In this document: piece after piece, positions 18,838 through 28,403 of the stretch
How positions within the stretch are numbered: the first letter of the stretch is position 1
How the letters are laid out: every line of letters starts with the position of its first letter
Origin: Dyadobacter luteus
GTDB taxonomy: Bacteria > Bacteroidota > Bacteroidia > Cytophagales > Spirosomataceae
DNA length: 64,000 nucleotides
Assembly (NCBI RefSeq): GCF_003383615.1
Contig: NZ_QNUL01000005.1
Location: forward strand, 186,001-250,000
Direction: 5' to 3'
Translations under genes and position numbers: made by a program
The notes under the pieces: generated by a model
The model's input: the letters and a program-made list of their open reading frames with translations, nothing else
What the model was told of the DNA's origin: nothing
Databases searched by the model: none

Positions 18838-20154
18838 TTAATATCTGTAAGTTTCAGCCTTGAATGGTCCTTGTGGTGTAACACCGATGTAAGCAGCCTG
18901 TTCTTCAGAAAGAACATCCAACTGAGCACCTACGTGTGCAAGGTGGAAAGCAGCTACTTTTTCATCCAATGCCTTTGGAAGAACGTATACTTTCTTCTCG
19001 TAAGCAGCTGTATTAGTCCAAAGCTCAATTTGTGCCAAAGTCTGGTTCGAGAACGAGCATGACATTACAAATGATGGGTGGCCCATTGCACAGCCAAGGT
19101 TTACCAAACGTCCTTCTGCAAGAACGATGATGTCTTTTCCTTCTACTGAATAGATATCAACCTGTGGTTTGATCTGAGATTTAGAAGTGCCGTATGTACC
19201 GTTCAACCAAGCCATGTCGATTTCATTATCGAAGTGACCAATGTTACAAACAACAGCTTTGTCGCGCATTGCAAGGAAATGACGATCTGTAATGATCTTA
19301 TAGTTGCCTGTTGCAGTAACGAAAATGTTTGCACGTGGAGCTGCGTCGTCCATAGTTACAACTTCAAATCCATCCATAGCAGCCTGAAGCGCACAGATCG
19401 GATCGATTTCCGTAACCAATACACGGCAACCTGCACCACGAAGTGACTCTGCAGAACCTTTACCTACATCACCGTAGCCAGCCACAACAGCTACTTTACC
19501 CGCAAGCATAAGGTCAGTTGCACGACGGATTGAATCTACAAGAGATTCACGGCAACCATATTTGTTATCAAATTTAGATTTGGTAACAGAGTCATTTACA
19601 TTGATTGCAGGCAAATGAAGCGTACCGTTTTTGAAACGCTCATACAGACGGTGAACACCAGTTGTAGTTTCTTCTGAAAGTCCTTTGATACCTTCGATCA
19701 ATTCAGGATACTCGTCAAAAACCATGTTGGTAAGGTCACCACCGTCGTCAAGAATCATGTTCAGAGGCTTACGATCTTCACCGAAGAAAAGAGTTTGTTC
19801 GATACACCAGTTGAACTCTTCCTCGTTCATACCTTTCCAGGCATATACAGGGATACCTGCTGCTGCGATGGCTGCTGCTGCGTGATCCTGAGTAGAGAAT
19901 ATATTACAAGATGACCAGGTAACTTCTGCACCAAGCGCTGTCAATGTTTCGATAAGTACAGCAGTCTGGATTGTCATGTGAAGGCAACCTGCTACGCGAG
20001 CGCCAGCCAAAGGCTGAGATGGTCCGTACTCAGCACGGATCGCCATCAAACCAGGCATTTCTGCTTCTGCTAATGTAATTTCTTTACGCCCCCATTCTGC
20101 AAGAGAGATGTCTTTAACCTTGTATGGAATGTACGTTTCAGTTGACGTTGCCAT
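18838..20154 (-). CDS. ahcY: Adenosylhomocysteinase
   Basis: 438 residues. The family hydrolyses S-adenosylhomocysteine to adenosine and homocysteine with bound NAD+, relieving inhibition of methyltransferases. Motifs seen are the N-terminal [20 protein letters not shown], the NAD-binding [18 protein letters not shown] (about 222-239), [10 protein letters not shown] and the C-terminal YRY end that closes on NAD. Transcribed alone from a promoter at about 20.2 kb. Confidence 0.97.
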   Translation of the reverse strand: MATSTETYIPYKVKDISLAEWGRKEITLAEAEMPGLMAIRAEYGPSQPLAGARVAGCLHMTIQTAVLIETLTALGAEVTWSSCNIFSTQDHAAAAIAAAGIPVYAWKGMNEEEFNWCIEQTLFFGEDRKPLNMILDDGGDLTNMVFDEYPELIEGIKGLSEETTTGVHRLYERFKNGTLHLPAINVNDSVTKSKFDNKYGCRESLVDSIRRATDLMLAGKVAVVAGYGDVGKGSAESLRGAGCRVLVTEIDPICALQAAMDGFEVVTMDDAAPRANIFVTATGNYKIITDRHFLAMRDKAVVCNIGHFDNEIDMAWLNGTYGTSKSQIKPQVDIYSVEGKDIIVLAEGRLVNLGCAMGHPSFVMSCSFSNQTLAQIELWTNTAAYEKKVYVLPKALDEKVAAFHLAHVGAQLDVLSEEQAAYIGVTPQGPFKAETYRY

Positions 20155-20191
20155 TATATGATTGTTTAGTTTAACTTCTGAATTAGAAGTA

Positions 20192-20223
20192 CAAAATTAA
20201 CCAGAAAAACTATCTGAGTGAAA
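20192..20223 (-). promoter_or_regulatory. Candidate ahcY promoter
   Basis: On the minus strand TAATTTTG (20199-20192) fits TAnnTTTG, and TTTC (20223-20220) lies 20 bp upstream, one mismatch from TTTG. The leader would be about 30 nt. Confidence 0.5.
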
Positions 20224-20383
20224 TTGGGTAGATTAAATTTGGCATTTATTGGGTTAATTTAGATTTTTTATCCATCATTGTCTATTTGTATAGATAAATG
20301 AATTAGAGAACGGTGATATCGGTAGGGAAATCAGATATTTTGTCTTAACAAGATTGTTTCGTTCCCAGTTTCTTAAAAAATAA

Positions 20384-20414
20384 AAAGGCGCAACCCATTT
20401 AGAGTCACGCCTTT
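20384..20414 (-). terminator. Terminator after ahpD
   Basis: AAAGGCG (20384-20390) pairs with CGCCTTT (20408-20414). On the minus strand the stem is followed by a T-rich tract, 21 bp after the ahpD stop. Confidence 0.75.
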
Positions 20415-20434
20415 AATCGTCGTCGATGAATTAT

Positions 20435-21025
20435 TTATGCCAATACGGTGAAGCTCTTAACAATGGCTCCGATACGAACTGCATCGAAGATACGAGCCTG
20501 CGTACCGCCATGGTTCAGTACAGATTGTTCGTGTGATGTAACACACATTTCGCAACCATTCAATGCTGAAACCACAAGGCTTACCAGTTCAAAAAGTTCT
20601 TTGCCCAACACAGGATTAGCCATGATACTCATTTTAATACCTGCCGGTGCTGTATTATAGTATTCCTTATCCATGAAATGTCTGAAACGGTAGAACACGT
20701 TGTTAGCATTCATCAGGGATACACATGCACTTATTTCTGCAATCTCTTTTTCGTCTGCGCCTTCATTCGTAGCAAGCTCTTCAAGCGCCGAAATAAGCGT
20801 AGCATTTTTCTCATTAACAGCCACTGAAAGCGCGATCAATATTGCTTCCTTGCGGTTGATGTTCTGAGATTTAAGTACGTTGCTCAGGTTAATTTTTAAA
20901 TCTTTAAGATAACGGTGATCAAGCGCCGCCAACTTGTTTATCAGCACGCTTTCAAAGTCAGCGGGCAGATTAATTTCTTTATACAGGGAATCTTTCGTAT
21001 TGCCTGTTGCTGCAAATGGATACAT
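20435..21025 (-). CDS. ahpD: AhpD-like carboxymuconolactone decarboxylase family protein
   Basis: 196 residues of helical CMD/AhpD type. The redox centre is CxxC at Cys158/Cys161 with His165, in GCEMCVTSHE near the C-terminus, as in AhpD of Mycobacterium. There AhpD reduces AhpC using lipoylated dehydrogenase components. The gene directly follows a mycobacterial-type ahpC on the same strand, so the same pairing is inferred. A 133-bp gap between them contains a strong inverted repeat. Confidence 0.85.
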   Translation of the reverse strand: MYPFAATGNTKDSLYKEINLPADFESVLINKLAALDHRYLKDLKINLSNVLKSQNINRKEAILIALSVAVNEKNATLISALEELATNEGADEKEIAEISACVSLMNANNVFYRFRHFMDKEYYNTAPAGIKMSIMANPVLGKELFELVSLVVSALNGCEMCVTSHEQSVLNHGGTQARIFDAVRIGAIVKSFTVLA

Positions 21026-21067
21026 TTTTAGTAGGATTGGAAGTGTGGAAGAAATCAGGAAGTAAAA

Positions 21068-21121
21068 ATTAAGAGTTAAGATTTGATCGCCTTATATATC
21101 CGATCATTCTTAACTCTTAAT
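21068..21121 (-). repeat. Long inverted repeat between ahpC and ahpD
   Basis: ATTAAGAGTTAAGA (21068-21081) is perfectly repeated inverted at 21108-21121. Inside it GATCG (21085-21089) pairs with CGATC (21101-21105). Together they give a stem of about 20 bp with a small internal mismatch and an 11-nt loop. It lacks a clean U tract, so an intercistronic processing or stability element, or a mobile palindrome, is as likely as a terminator. Confidence 0.6.
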
Positions 21122-21158
21122 CGCACCGGCGTATCGGCGGCCCGGTTTTAATTAAAAC

Positions 21159-21710
21159 CTAAGCCAGAGTAGCTTCTCCTTTAACCCAGTTGCACGGGCA
21201 AAGTTCGTCAGTTTGCAAAGCATCCAAAACGCGGATTACTTCGTTAACGTTACGTCCAACCGAAAGATCGTTTACTGATACCCAACGAATTACTCCTTGT
21301 GGATCAACGATGTAAGTTACACGGTAAGCGATTTTTTCGTTAGCTTCAAGAATTCCAAGCTCCTCAGCAAGTGATTTAGAAGTATCAGCAAGCATTGGGA
21401 AACGAAGATCACGAAGATCGTCGTGGTTTTTTCTCCAAGCAAGGTGAACGAATTCACTGTCAGTAGAAGCACCGATCAAAACTGTATCGCGATCTGCGAA
21501 ATCATCAACGTGTTTTCCGAATTCAGCGATTTCTGTAGGGCATACAAAAGTGAAATCTTTTGGCCACCAGAACATTACCATCCATTTCTCAGCATTTTTG
21601 TGATCTTCTGAGGTAATATCGTAGAATTCATTTCCTTTTTCAAGAGATACTACTGATGTCTTTTTGAATTCAGGGAATGTAGATCCCACAGATAATAGTC
21701 TATTTGCCAT
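21159..21710 (-). CDS. ahpC: Peroxiredoxin AhpC, mycobacterial type
   Basis: 183 residues. The peroxidatic Cys57 lies in FTFVCPTE, and the C-terminus has the CPCNW motif (Cys171, Cys173), the arrangement of resolving cysteines in Mycobacterium AhpC. It reduces peroxides in the cytoplasm, probably with electrons through AhpD, which is the next gene. A good TTTG/TAnnTTTG-type promoter is upstream. Confidence 0.92.
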   Translation of the reverse strand: MANRLLSVGSTFPEFKKTSVVSLEKGNEFYDITSEDHKNAEKWMVMFWWPKDFTFVCPTEIAEFGKHVDDFADRDTVLIGASTDSEFVHLAWRKNHDDLRDLRFPMLADTSKSLAEELGILEANEKIAYRVTYIVDPQGVIRWVSVNDLSVGRNVNEVIRVLDALQTDELCPCNWVKGEATLA

Positions 21711-21750
21711 GATTGCTCGTTAATTTATAAATTGTATTTTTTTAATGTTA

Positions 21751-21781
21751 CAAATTTACAATCCACCGGCATTGCAGGCAA
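21751..21781 (-). promoter_or_regulatory. ahpC promoter
   Basis: On the minus strand TAAATTTG (21758-21751) is a perfect -7 element and TTG (21781-21779) lies 20 bp upstream. Start of transcription would be near 21744, with a leader of about 34 nt. Confidence 0.6.
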
Positions 21782-21929
21782 TTTTTGGTATGGTACTATA
21801 GCAAGGAATAGTTGATATATACGAATGAATTTAGTTTTTTCTATTAAAAACTTATAGTTATAGATATTGTTTATATTTGAATAGATTTGTCCTATATAAT
21901 TATATTTATAATAAAGGTAATTATAACGA

Positions 21930-23237
21930 TTAGTCCTGCATAAGAGGGAGTATCGTTTCCAGTGCCATTCCACGTGAACCTTTAATTAGGATATGTGTAT
22001 GATCCTGCGGGTTATCCATGATCCAATTGTGCAGAGAGAATTTATCAGGAAAGTAATAGGCTTTGGGCAGAGCAGGTAATGCATGTTGCATCAGATTTCC
22101 GGCAAGAATCACAATATCGAAATTGCCTGCTGCGATTTGCTTACCCAAAGCCAGGTGTTCTTCTGCGGCTGCCTCTCCCAGTTCAAACATATCACCAAGT
22201 ATCAGCATCTTTTTCGCCGCTTCCATTCGATCAAAGTTCGCTATTGCTGCTTCCATCGAGGAGGGATTGGCGTTATAGGCATCCATAATTACAGTGTTGG
22301 TTCCTTTTGTTACCACCTGCGAACGATTATTGTCTGGTTGATACGAAGCAATTGCCTCGTGCGCATCTTCGTCGGATACTCCCAAATATTTACCAATGGC
22401 CAGAGCGGCGCAGATGTTATCGAAGTTATAATTACCCGGAAGGTGCGTGGTAACTTTTCTGTTGTTGTTTGCCTTATAAACAACAACCGGACTTTCCTGT
22501 AAAAGCTCCGGATTTACTGGGCTGGATTCGGTACAATAGAAAACAATCTCTCCGAAAGCTCTTCTTTTACTCACCATCTCCATAAGTACTTCATTCTGCG
22601 TGTTTACAAAAACGATACCTTTCTTTTTGGATAGATAGTCGTACAGCTCACCTTTGCCTTTGACGATTCCCTGTACACCGCCAAAGCCTTCGAGATGGGC
22701 TTTGCCAATGTTCGTGATAAGTCCGTGTGTAGGTTGGGCAATGCTGGATAAGAGCGCTATTTCCTCCTGGTGATTGGCCCCCATTTCGACAATCGCTATT
22801 TCGTGTTTGTCTTTGTCAACAGACAGCAGCGTAAGTGGTACACCTATATGATTGTTCAGATTTCCTTTTGTGGCGTAAGTATTGAATCGCATTCCCAGCA
22901 CTTTTGCAATGAGCTCTTTGGTGGTTGTCTTGCCATTTGAGCCCGTCAGACCAATTACCGGAAATGTGAAAGTTTTGCGGTGGTGCCTTGCAAGATCCTG
23001 CAGAGCGGTAAGAACGTCTTCCACCAGAAGAAGTTTAGGGTTCGGATCCAGCGTCGCGTCGTCAACCACGGCATATCCGGCGCCGGTTTTAAGTGCTTCA
23101 AGCGCATATTGGTTACCGTCGAATTTATCACCTTTTAAAGCAAAGAAAATGCAGCCTGGTTGTATCTGACGGGTATCTGTACAGATTTTAGCGCCATTCA
23201 GGTAAATATCATAAATTGTTTCAACAGGAGTATACAT
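21930..23237 (-). CDS. murF: UDP-N-acetylmuramoyl-tripeptide--D-alanyl-D-alanine ligase
   Basis: 435 residues with the three Mur ligase domains: an N-terminal UDP-binding domain, a central ATPase with GSNGKTTTK (99-107) and MGANHQEEI, and a C-terminal domain with AYNANPSSMEAA. It adds D-Ala-D-Ala to the UDP-MurNAc tripeptide in the cytoplasm. It is a single gene, unlike the mur clusters of many bacteria. The 219-bp gap to ahpC is A+T rich and shows no other gene. Confidence 0.95.
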   Translation of the reverse strand: MYTPVETIYDIYLNGAKICTDTRQIQPGCIFFALKGDKFDGNQYALEALKTGAGYAVVDDATLDPNPKLLLVEDVLTALQDLARHHRKTFTFPVIGLTGSNGKTTTKELIAKVLGMRFNTYATKGNLNNHIGVPLTLLSVDKDKHEIAIVEMGANHQEEIALLSSIAQPTHGLITNIGKAHLEGFGGVQGIVKGKGELYDYLSKKKGIVFVNTQNEVLMEMVSKRRAFGEIVFYCTESSPVNPELLQESPVVVYKANNNRKVTTHLPGNYNFDNICAALAIGKYLGVSDEDAHEAIASYQPDNNRSQVVTKGTNTVIMDAYNANPSSMEAAIANFDRMEAAKKMLILGDMFELGEAAAEEHLALGKQIAAGNFDIVILAGNLMQHALPALPKAYYFPDKFSLHNWIMDNPQDHTHILIKGSRGMALETILPLMQD

Positions 23238-23315
23238 GGAAGATTTTCGGATTACAGAAGTAAAAAGTTTTAGCTGCAGGTACGATCAGTCAGATGGTCT
23301 GCGTATAGATTAGTA

Positions 23316-23323
23316 TAACTTTG
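23316..23323 (+). promoter_or_regulatory. Candidate -7 element before the FG-GAP gene
   Basis: TAACTTTG matches TAnnTTTG about 90 bp before the ATG at 23410. No matching -33 element is apparent. Confidence 0.3.
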
Positions 23324-23409
23324 TTTATAGCTCAATCAAAACGGTTATTGTTCGTTTCAATTAAGAACCCATTTTTTGATTGGCAAAATTAACGGATTAT
23401 TATTCAACG

Positions 23410-25662
23410 ATGCTCACTAAATATACCTTCATTCTATTCTTGTTGTTCCTGATTTGCCTGCCTGACGTTGGCGTTGCACAACAGGCCTGGTTTAAACGTG
23501 ATACCATTACAGCTGTTCGGGTAAATGGAAAAACGCTTGTCAATCCCTGGGCGGGTGGTCTGAATGCCTCTCAATTTCATAAAATGCATCTGAATGGAGA
23601 TGACGAAGAAGATCTTGTTGTTTTTGATCGTACGAATAACAGAGTTACTACTTTTTTAGCTTCTGCGCATCCGCGGGATCCGGGACAGAAAGTCTACGTA
23701 CATGCACCCGCTTATGAAGCTATTTTTCCGAGAATGGAGAACTGGATGATCCTGGCTGATTACGATGGTGATGGCTTGAAGGATCTTTTTACCAGTACTT
23801 CTTTGGGAATAAGAGTGTACCGGCAGGTTAAAACAGGAAACGTCTGGTCGTGGCAATTGCAAAGGGAAGTAATTAGTACCAGGGGATATAGCTCAGTAAT
23901 TAATCTGCAGGTTTCGGGTCCTGATATACCAGGGATTGTAGATATTGACGGAGACGGAGATCTGGATATAATCACTTTTGATTTTGCGGGTGAATCTATA
24001 GAGTTGCACCAGAACATGAGTATGGAACGTTTCGGTGTTCCGGACAGCCTTGGCACGTCTGTAAATCCTGTATATGCCAGAAATGGTGACTGTTGGGGTA
24101 ATTTTCATAAAGGTACAGGTGAGGATTTCGTGTTTAACTATCCTTGCGGCGTTTCTGACGGTGCGTCGGGGGGAAGTGTGCTACATGCAGGAAATTCCAT
24201 TTTGTTACGAGACCTGAACGGAGACGGAAAACCTGATCTGCTGATAGGGCATATCAGTAACGAGCACATTTCATTTATAACGAATTCAACCACCGGATTG
24301 GCAGCGAACTTTGTAAGTTTTACAAACACCTATCCTGCGAACGCTCCCGTTTCATTTCACATTTTCCCGACTGCATTTATGGAGGATGTGGATTTTGATG
24401 GTGTAGATGATCTGATTGTTGCTCCGGGCGTATCCTCCAATGATGGTAATATGGTAGATTTTAAAGCATCGGGGTTGTTATATCATAATGCCGGACAGAA
24501 CAATAATCCTGATTTCAGGTTGGTAAAAAACAATTTTCTCCAGGATGAAATGATTGATGTTGGAGAAAATGCAGCTCCCTCATTTTTCGATATCGACGGT
24601 GATGGTGATCTGGATATGATTATTGGCACAGGTGGTATGCCTGGCACTACCGGATTTCGTGGGAGTTTATGGCTTCTTACAAATACAGGCACGGCTACTG
24701 ACCCTGTTTATGAAGTTACATCGGAGAATTACCTGGATCTGAAAACGGTACTTGGTCTATATAATATCAAACCCCAATGGGCGGATTTCAACGGTGATGG
24801 CGTTGCAGACCTTGGTTTTTTCGGAACTTCTTCGACGGGACTGAGGCCGGAGTTTCGGTATATTCCTAATAAAGGGACAAAAACAGGAGCTGTGCAACTT
24901 AGTTTGTCTGATGCCGTATCATTGCCACTTCCTGCAGAAGCGCAGATTGGAGACTCACCCTTTTTCTATGATACCGATGGTGATGGCGATTTGGATATGA
25001 TCGTCGGAAAACCTTTGGGTAATATATATCATTACACCAACACCGGTAGCAACAGCCAATATGTGTGGAGGTTAGAAACAGACGCGCTTGCCGGAGTTGG
25101 TATTAACTACGACGGACGGTTTTCTCATGCGGTGGTAGCAGATATAGATCTGGACGGAAAGCCTGACCTGCTGACAGTAGATCATACCGGCAATGTGAGG
25201 ATATTTCACAAGGCGATGTGGGGGCAATGGACTTCAAGGGAAAGCCAGCTTATAGAATTGAATGGAAAACCAGCCACAGCACTGCTCGGACGGTATCTCT
25301 ACCTTGCCGTGGGAGACTACAATGGAGACGGTAAGCCTGATATTGCCGTCGGGAATAATGGGGGAGGGCTTTCTGTTTTTGAGAATATTCTATCGCTTGT
25401 GATTACCGGTGTTGAGCCGCCGATGCAAGGTACAGCGAGGGTGTATCCCAATCCGGTCAAAGGAAATGTGAAAGTATTATCCTCTTATAAAGCTTCGTTA
25501 CGGATATCGACCGTAGCGGGTATCGTGTTAAAACAAAATATACCTGTTCAACCCAATACAGAACAAGAGATTAATACATCGGGATGGGTGCCGGGTTTGT
25601 ACTTGTTTGAAATTGTGGGTGAACGGTACCGGGAAACCAAAAAGATCGTAGTACACGAATAG
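23410..25662 (+). CDS. Secreted FG-GAP/VCBS repeat protein with type IX sorting domain
   Basis: 750 residues. A signal peptide (MLTKYTFILFLLFLICLP, cleaved near AQQ) is followed by at least eight calcium-loop motifs of the DxDGDGDxD type (for example DIDGDGDLDI, DLNGDGKPDL, DTDGDGDLDM). These suggest a beta-propeller. The last about 80 residues (VYPNPVKGN to KKIVV) are a type IX C-terminal sorting domain, so the mature protein should be surface bound or released. An upstream in-frame start at 23380 would spoil the signal peptide. Its ligand is unknown. Confidence 0.85.
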   Translation: MLTKYTFILFLLFLICLPDVGVAQQAWFKRDTITAVRVNGKTLVNPWAGGLNASQFHKMHLNGDDEEDLVVFDRTNNRVTTFLASAHPRDPGQKVYVHAPAYEAIFPRMENWMILADYDGDGLKDLFTSTSLGIRVYRQVKTGNVWSWQLQREVISTRGYSSVINLQVSGPDIPGIVDIDGDGDLDIITFDFAGESIELHQNMSMERFGVPDSLGTSVNPVYARNGDCWGNFHKGTGEDFVFNYPCGVSDGASGGSVLHAGNSILLRDLNGDGKPDLLIGHISNEHISFITNSTTGLAANFVSFTNTYPANAPVSFHIFPTAFMEDVDFDGVDDLIVAPGVSSNDGNMVDFKASGLLYHNAGQNNNPDFRLVKNNFLQDEMIDVGENAAPSFFDIDGDGDLDMIIGTGGMPGTTGFRGSLWLLTNTGTATDPVYEVTSENYLDLKTVLGLYNIKPQWADFNGDGVADLGFFGTSSTGLRPEFRYIPNKGTKTGAVQLSLSDAVSLPLPAEAQIGDSPFFYDTDGDGDLDMIVGKPLGNIYHYTNTGSNSQYVWRLETDALAGVGINYDGRFSHAVVADIDLDGKPDLLTVDHTGNVRIFHKAMWGQWTSRESQLIELNGKPATALLGRYLYLAVGDYNGDGKPDIAVGNNGGGLSVFENILSLVITGVEPPMQGTARVYPNPVKGNVKVLSSYKASLRISTVAGIVLKQNIPVQPNTEQEINTSGWVPGLYLFEIVGERYRETKKIVVHE

Positions 25663-25910
25663 TGGCGGGGAATGTTTGCGAAGTAGCAGTTTCAGCTTTT
25701 GAAATAACATGAGGCCTTTCAGTAGATATCTATGCTCTAACGCTTACGCCATGTAATTATCTGACAGAAGAAGTAAAACTGGATTAGAACCGGAAATTTA
25801 TTCATTTAAGCAGTACGGTACAGGACGCGGTTGATTTTTTACTATCGGAAATTACATGTTCCTTTTCAACGGAACGTGCTGTAGCGTACCATAAACAACC
25901 ACTAAACCTC

Positions 25911-26993
25911 ATGCAAGCTTTATTAGGTGTTCTGTTTCATTTCGTAGGAGGATTTGCCTCCGGTAGTTTTTATATTCCTTATAAAAAAGTTCAGGGCTGG
26001 GCATGGGAATCCTATTGGATTGTAGGTGGTCTGTTTTCCTGGTTTATTGTTCCGCCGCTGGCTGCTTATCTTACTATCCCTGATTTTACAAGCATTATTG
26101 CTAATACCAACGGAGGAATTCTGACGCTGACTTATTTCTTTGGTGTGCTCTGGGGGATCGGAGGTTTAACGTATGGTCTCGGCGTAAGGTATCTGGGAGT
26201 ATCTCTGGGTAGCTCCATTATTCTCGGGATATCTTCCGTCTTCGGATCGCTTATTCCATCTATCTATTATCAATTCAATCCACAGGCTGGCAAGGATTCT
26301 ATCTCTGATCTTTTTACCAATACCTGGGGGCAAATGGTTCTTCTTGGCTTGCTTGTGTGCGTAATCGGGATTATTGTTTGCGGTAAAGCAGGTGGCATGA
26401 AAGACAATGACCTCAAAAAAAGCGGGTTTATCTCTGACGATAAAACAGAATTCAAGATCGGATTGGGGCTTACCGTGGCAATCATTTCCGGTGTACTAAG
26501 CGCATGTTTCGCTTTCGGTATTGACGCAGGAAAAGTAATGGCAGAAGAGGCGAATGCGCTTTGGAAAATAGAAAATCCGGGACAAGGCGAATTCCTGTTT
26601 CAAAACAATGTGACATACGTGGTGATCTTGCTGGGTGGGCTCACTACCAACTTCCTTTGGTGTATGCTCTTGAATGCGCGTAATAAAACCTTCGGTGATT
26701 ATACCAATACAAAAACGCCGTTACTGAGTAATTATATATTTTCTGCGATTGCCGGTACAACCTGGTTTCTTCAGTTCTTTTTCTACGGAATGGGAGAGAG
26801 TAAATTGGGCAACGGACCCAGTTCATGGATTCTGCACATGGCGTTTATCATTCTCGTAGCCAATTCCTGGGGACTTATACTGAAAGAATGGAAAGGTATT
26901 TCGAAGAAGACCCTGACCACTATTCTTTCCGGTATACTCATCATTATTTTCTCGGTACTCATCGTGGGGTATGGAAATTATCTGAGAGAATAG
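25911..26993 (+). CDS. rhaT: RhaT-like L-rhamnose/proton symporter
   Basis: 360 residues with ten predicted membrane segments of the drug/metabolite transporter fold. The start GVLFHFVGGFASGSFYIPYKKVQGWAWESYW and the YGLGVRYLGVSLGSSI segment fit the RhaT family. The substrate may be L-rhamnose or a related sugar; no rhamnose catabolic genes are next to it. The aldose-epimerase-like gene 79 bp downstream supports sugar handling. The 248-bp gap upstream has no recognisable gene. Confidence 0.82.
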   Translation: MQALLGVLFHFVGGFASGSFYIPYKKVQGWAWESYWIVGGLFSWFIVPPLAAYLTIPDFTSIIANTNGGILTLTYFFGVLWGIGGLTYGLGVRYLGVSLGSSIILGISSVFGSLIPSIYYQFNPQAGKDSISDLFTNTWGQMVLLGLLVCVIGIIVCGKAGGMKDNDLKKSGFISDDKTEFKIGLGLTVAIISGVLSACFAFGIDAGKVMAEEANALWKIENPGQGEFLFQNNVTYVVILLGGLTTNFLWCMLLNARNKTFGDYTNTKTPLLSNYIFSAIAGTTWFLQFFFYGMGESKLGNGPSSWILHMAFIILVANSWGLILKEWKGISKKTLTTILSGILIIIFSVLIVGYGNYLRE

Positions 26994-27018
26994 TACGGCA
27001 AACTATTTCAAATGATTT

Positions 27019-27057
27019 AAATGGTTATCTGTTTCAGGTAGCCATTTTCTCTTTTTA
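27019..27057 (+). terminator. Possible terminator after rhaT
   Basis: AAATGGTT (27019-27026) pairs with AGCCATTT (27040-27047), one G-T pair, followed by a T-rich tract. It would partly separate rhaT from the next gene, which begins 16 bp later. Confidence 0.5.
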
Positions 27058-27072
27058 GCAGTATACAAATAC

Positions 27073-28227
27073 ATGAGAGAAATTAATCAAAATAAAGGAA
27101 GCTTCGGGGACGACCTCGACTTTCTTGGCAAACATCAATCGGTTATTACACTCGTCGCTTCCGATGATGCAAACGCCAAAGCATTAGTTGTTGCCGGTTA
27201 TCAGGGTCGGGTTATGACAAGTACCGCTGCCGGAAATGAAGGAAACAGCTATGGCTGGATCAATTACAACTTGATAGAAAGCGGTGTATATCAACCGCAT
27301 ATGAATGCCTTTGGAGGTGAGGAGCGTTTCTGGCTTTCGCCGGAAGGAGGGCAATTTTCTGTGTATTTCAAAAAAGGGTACAAATTTGAGTTTGAGAACT
27401 GGCAAACGCCTGCGTGTATAGACTCCCTGCCATTTACGGTAACAGAATTGAGTAGTTCGTCCATAAGTTTCAGTATGGAGGCCGAATTGGAAAATCATAT
27501 CGGTACGAAGTTTAGTATAGGAGTAAACCGTACCGTTTCCATGCTTGATAAACAAACAATTTTGTCCTCGCTGGGTATTTCTTCATTGGGAAAGTGTAAA
27601 TCGGTGGCTTACCAATCAGAGAATGAAATTGTCAACAGAGGTATTGAATGGAAGCCGGAAACTGGTATGTTAGGGATATGGCTTTTAGGAATGTTTAGGC
27701 CCGGCGACAAAACAACTATTGTGGTCCCTTATACAAGGGAGTATGCTGAGCAGCTTTTATTAACTGATAATTATTTTGGGGAAATTCTATCAGACCGGCT
27801 TACTGTAACTGACTCGGCTGTTCTTCTGAAAGCTGACGGTAAATGTAGAAGTAAGATTGGTCTGGCACCGCTCTCTGCAAAAAATGTGGCGGGCAGCTAT
27901 GATGCTGAAAGCGGTGTACTGACTATCATCCAGTTTGATATAAACCGCAACGAACGTTATCTGAAGTCTACATGGGAAATGCATGCAGAACCTTATACAG
28001 GTGACGTACTGAATGCATACAATGATGGAAAACTCGCTGACGGCTCTCAAATGGGTCCATTCTATGAGTTAGAATCCAGTTCTTTTACAAGTGCTGTAAA
28101 AGCAGGAGAGAAAATCGTGCATTGCCAGAAAACATATCATTTTGAAGGGGATAATAATGTGCTGAATGAAATTGCATACAAGGTTTTAAATATAAGGTTG
28201 GACGAGTTAGGCACCTGTTTTGGGTAG
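27073..28227 (+). CDS. Aldose-epimerase-like protein (DUF6786/DUF4380-like)
   Basis: 384 residues without a signal peptide. The layout is mainly beta, with NAFGGEERFWLSPEGGQFSVYFKKG and AGYQGRVMTST resembling galactose-mutarotase-fold proteins. The family assignment is by overall pattern and is tentative. A role in epimerising or binding a sugar brought in by the RhaT-like transporter is inferred from position. Catalytic residues cannot be assigned with confidence. Confidence 0.5.
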   Translation: MREINQNKGSFGDDLDFLGKHQSVITLVASDDANAKALVVAGYQGRVMTSTAAGNEGNSYGWINYNLIESGVYQPHMNAFGGEERFWLSPEGGQFSVYFKKGYKFEFENWQTPACIDSLPFTVTELSSSSISFSMEAELENHIGTKFSIGVNRTVSMLDKQTILSSLGISSLGKCKSVAYQSENEIVNRGIEWKPETGMLGIWLLGMFRPGDKTTIVVPYTREYAEQLLLTDNYFGEILSDRLTVTDSAVLLKADGKCRSKIGLAPLSAKNVAGSYDAESGVLTIIQFDINRNERYLKSTWEMHAEPYTGDVLNAYNDGKLADGSQMGPFYELESSSFTSAVKAGEKIVHCQKTYHFEGDNNVLNEIAYKVLNIRLDELGTCFG

Positions 28228-28403
28228 AAAATGGACCTGTTGTCTCATGCATGAAACAGTCAATTGTGGATAAAGCGATCCGGGAAGGGAAAGAATGAGG
28301 GTATAACTAACTGGCAGGATACTTTTGAGTAACAGTAGTTTCGTATAATCCGAAAATGCTTTTTCGGGGTATAACTTTATTCGGATATTAAACCTGTTTC
28401 AAG

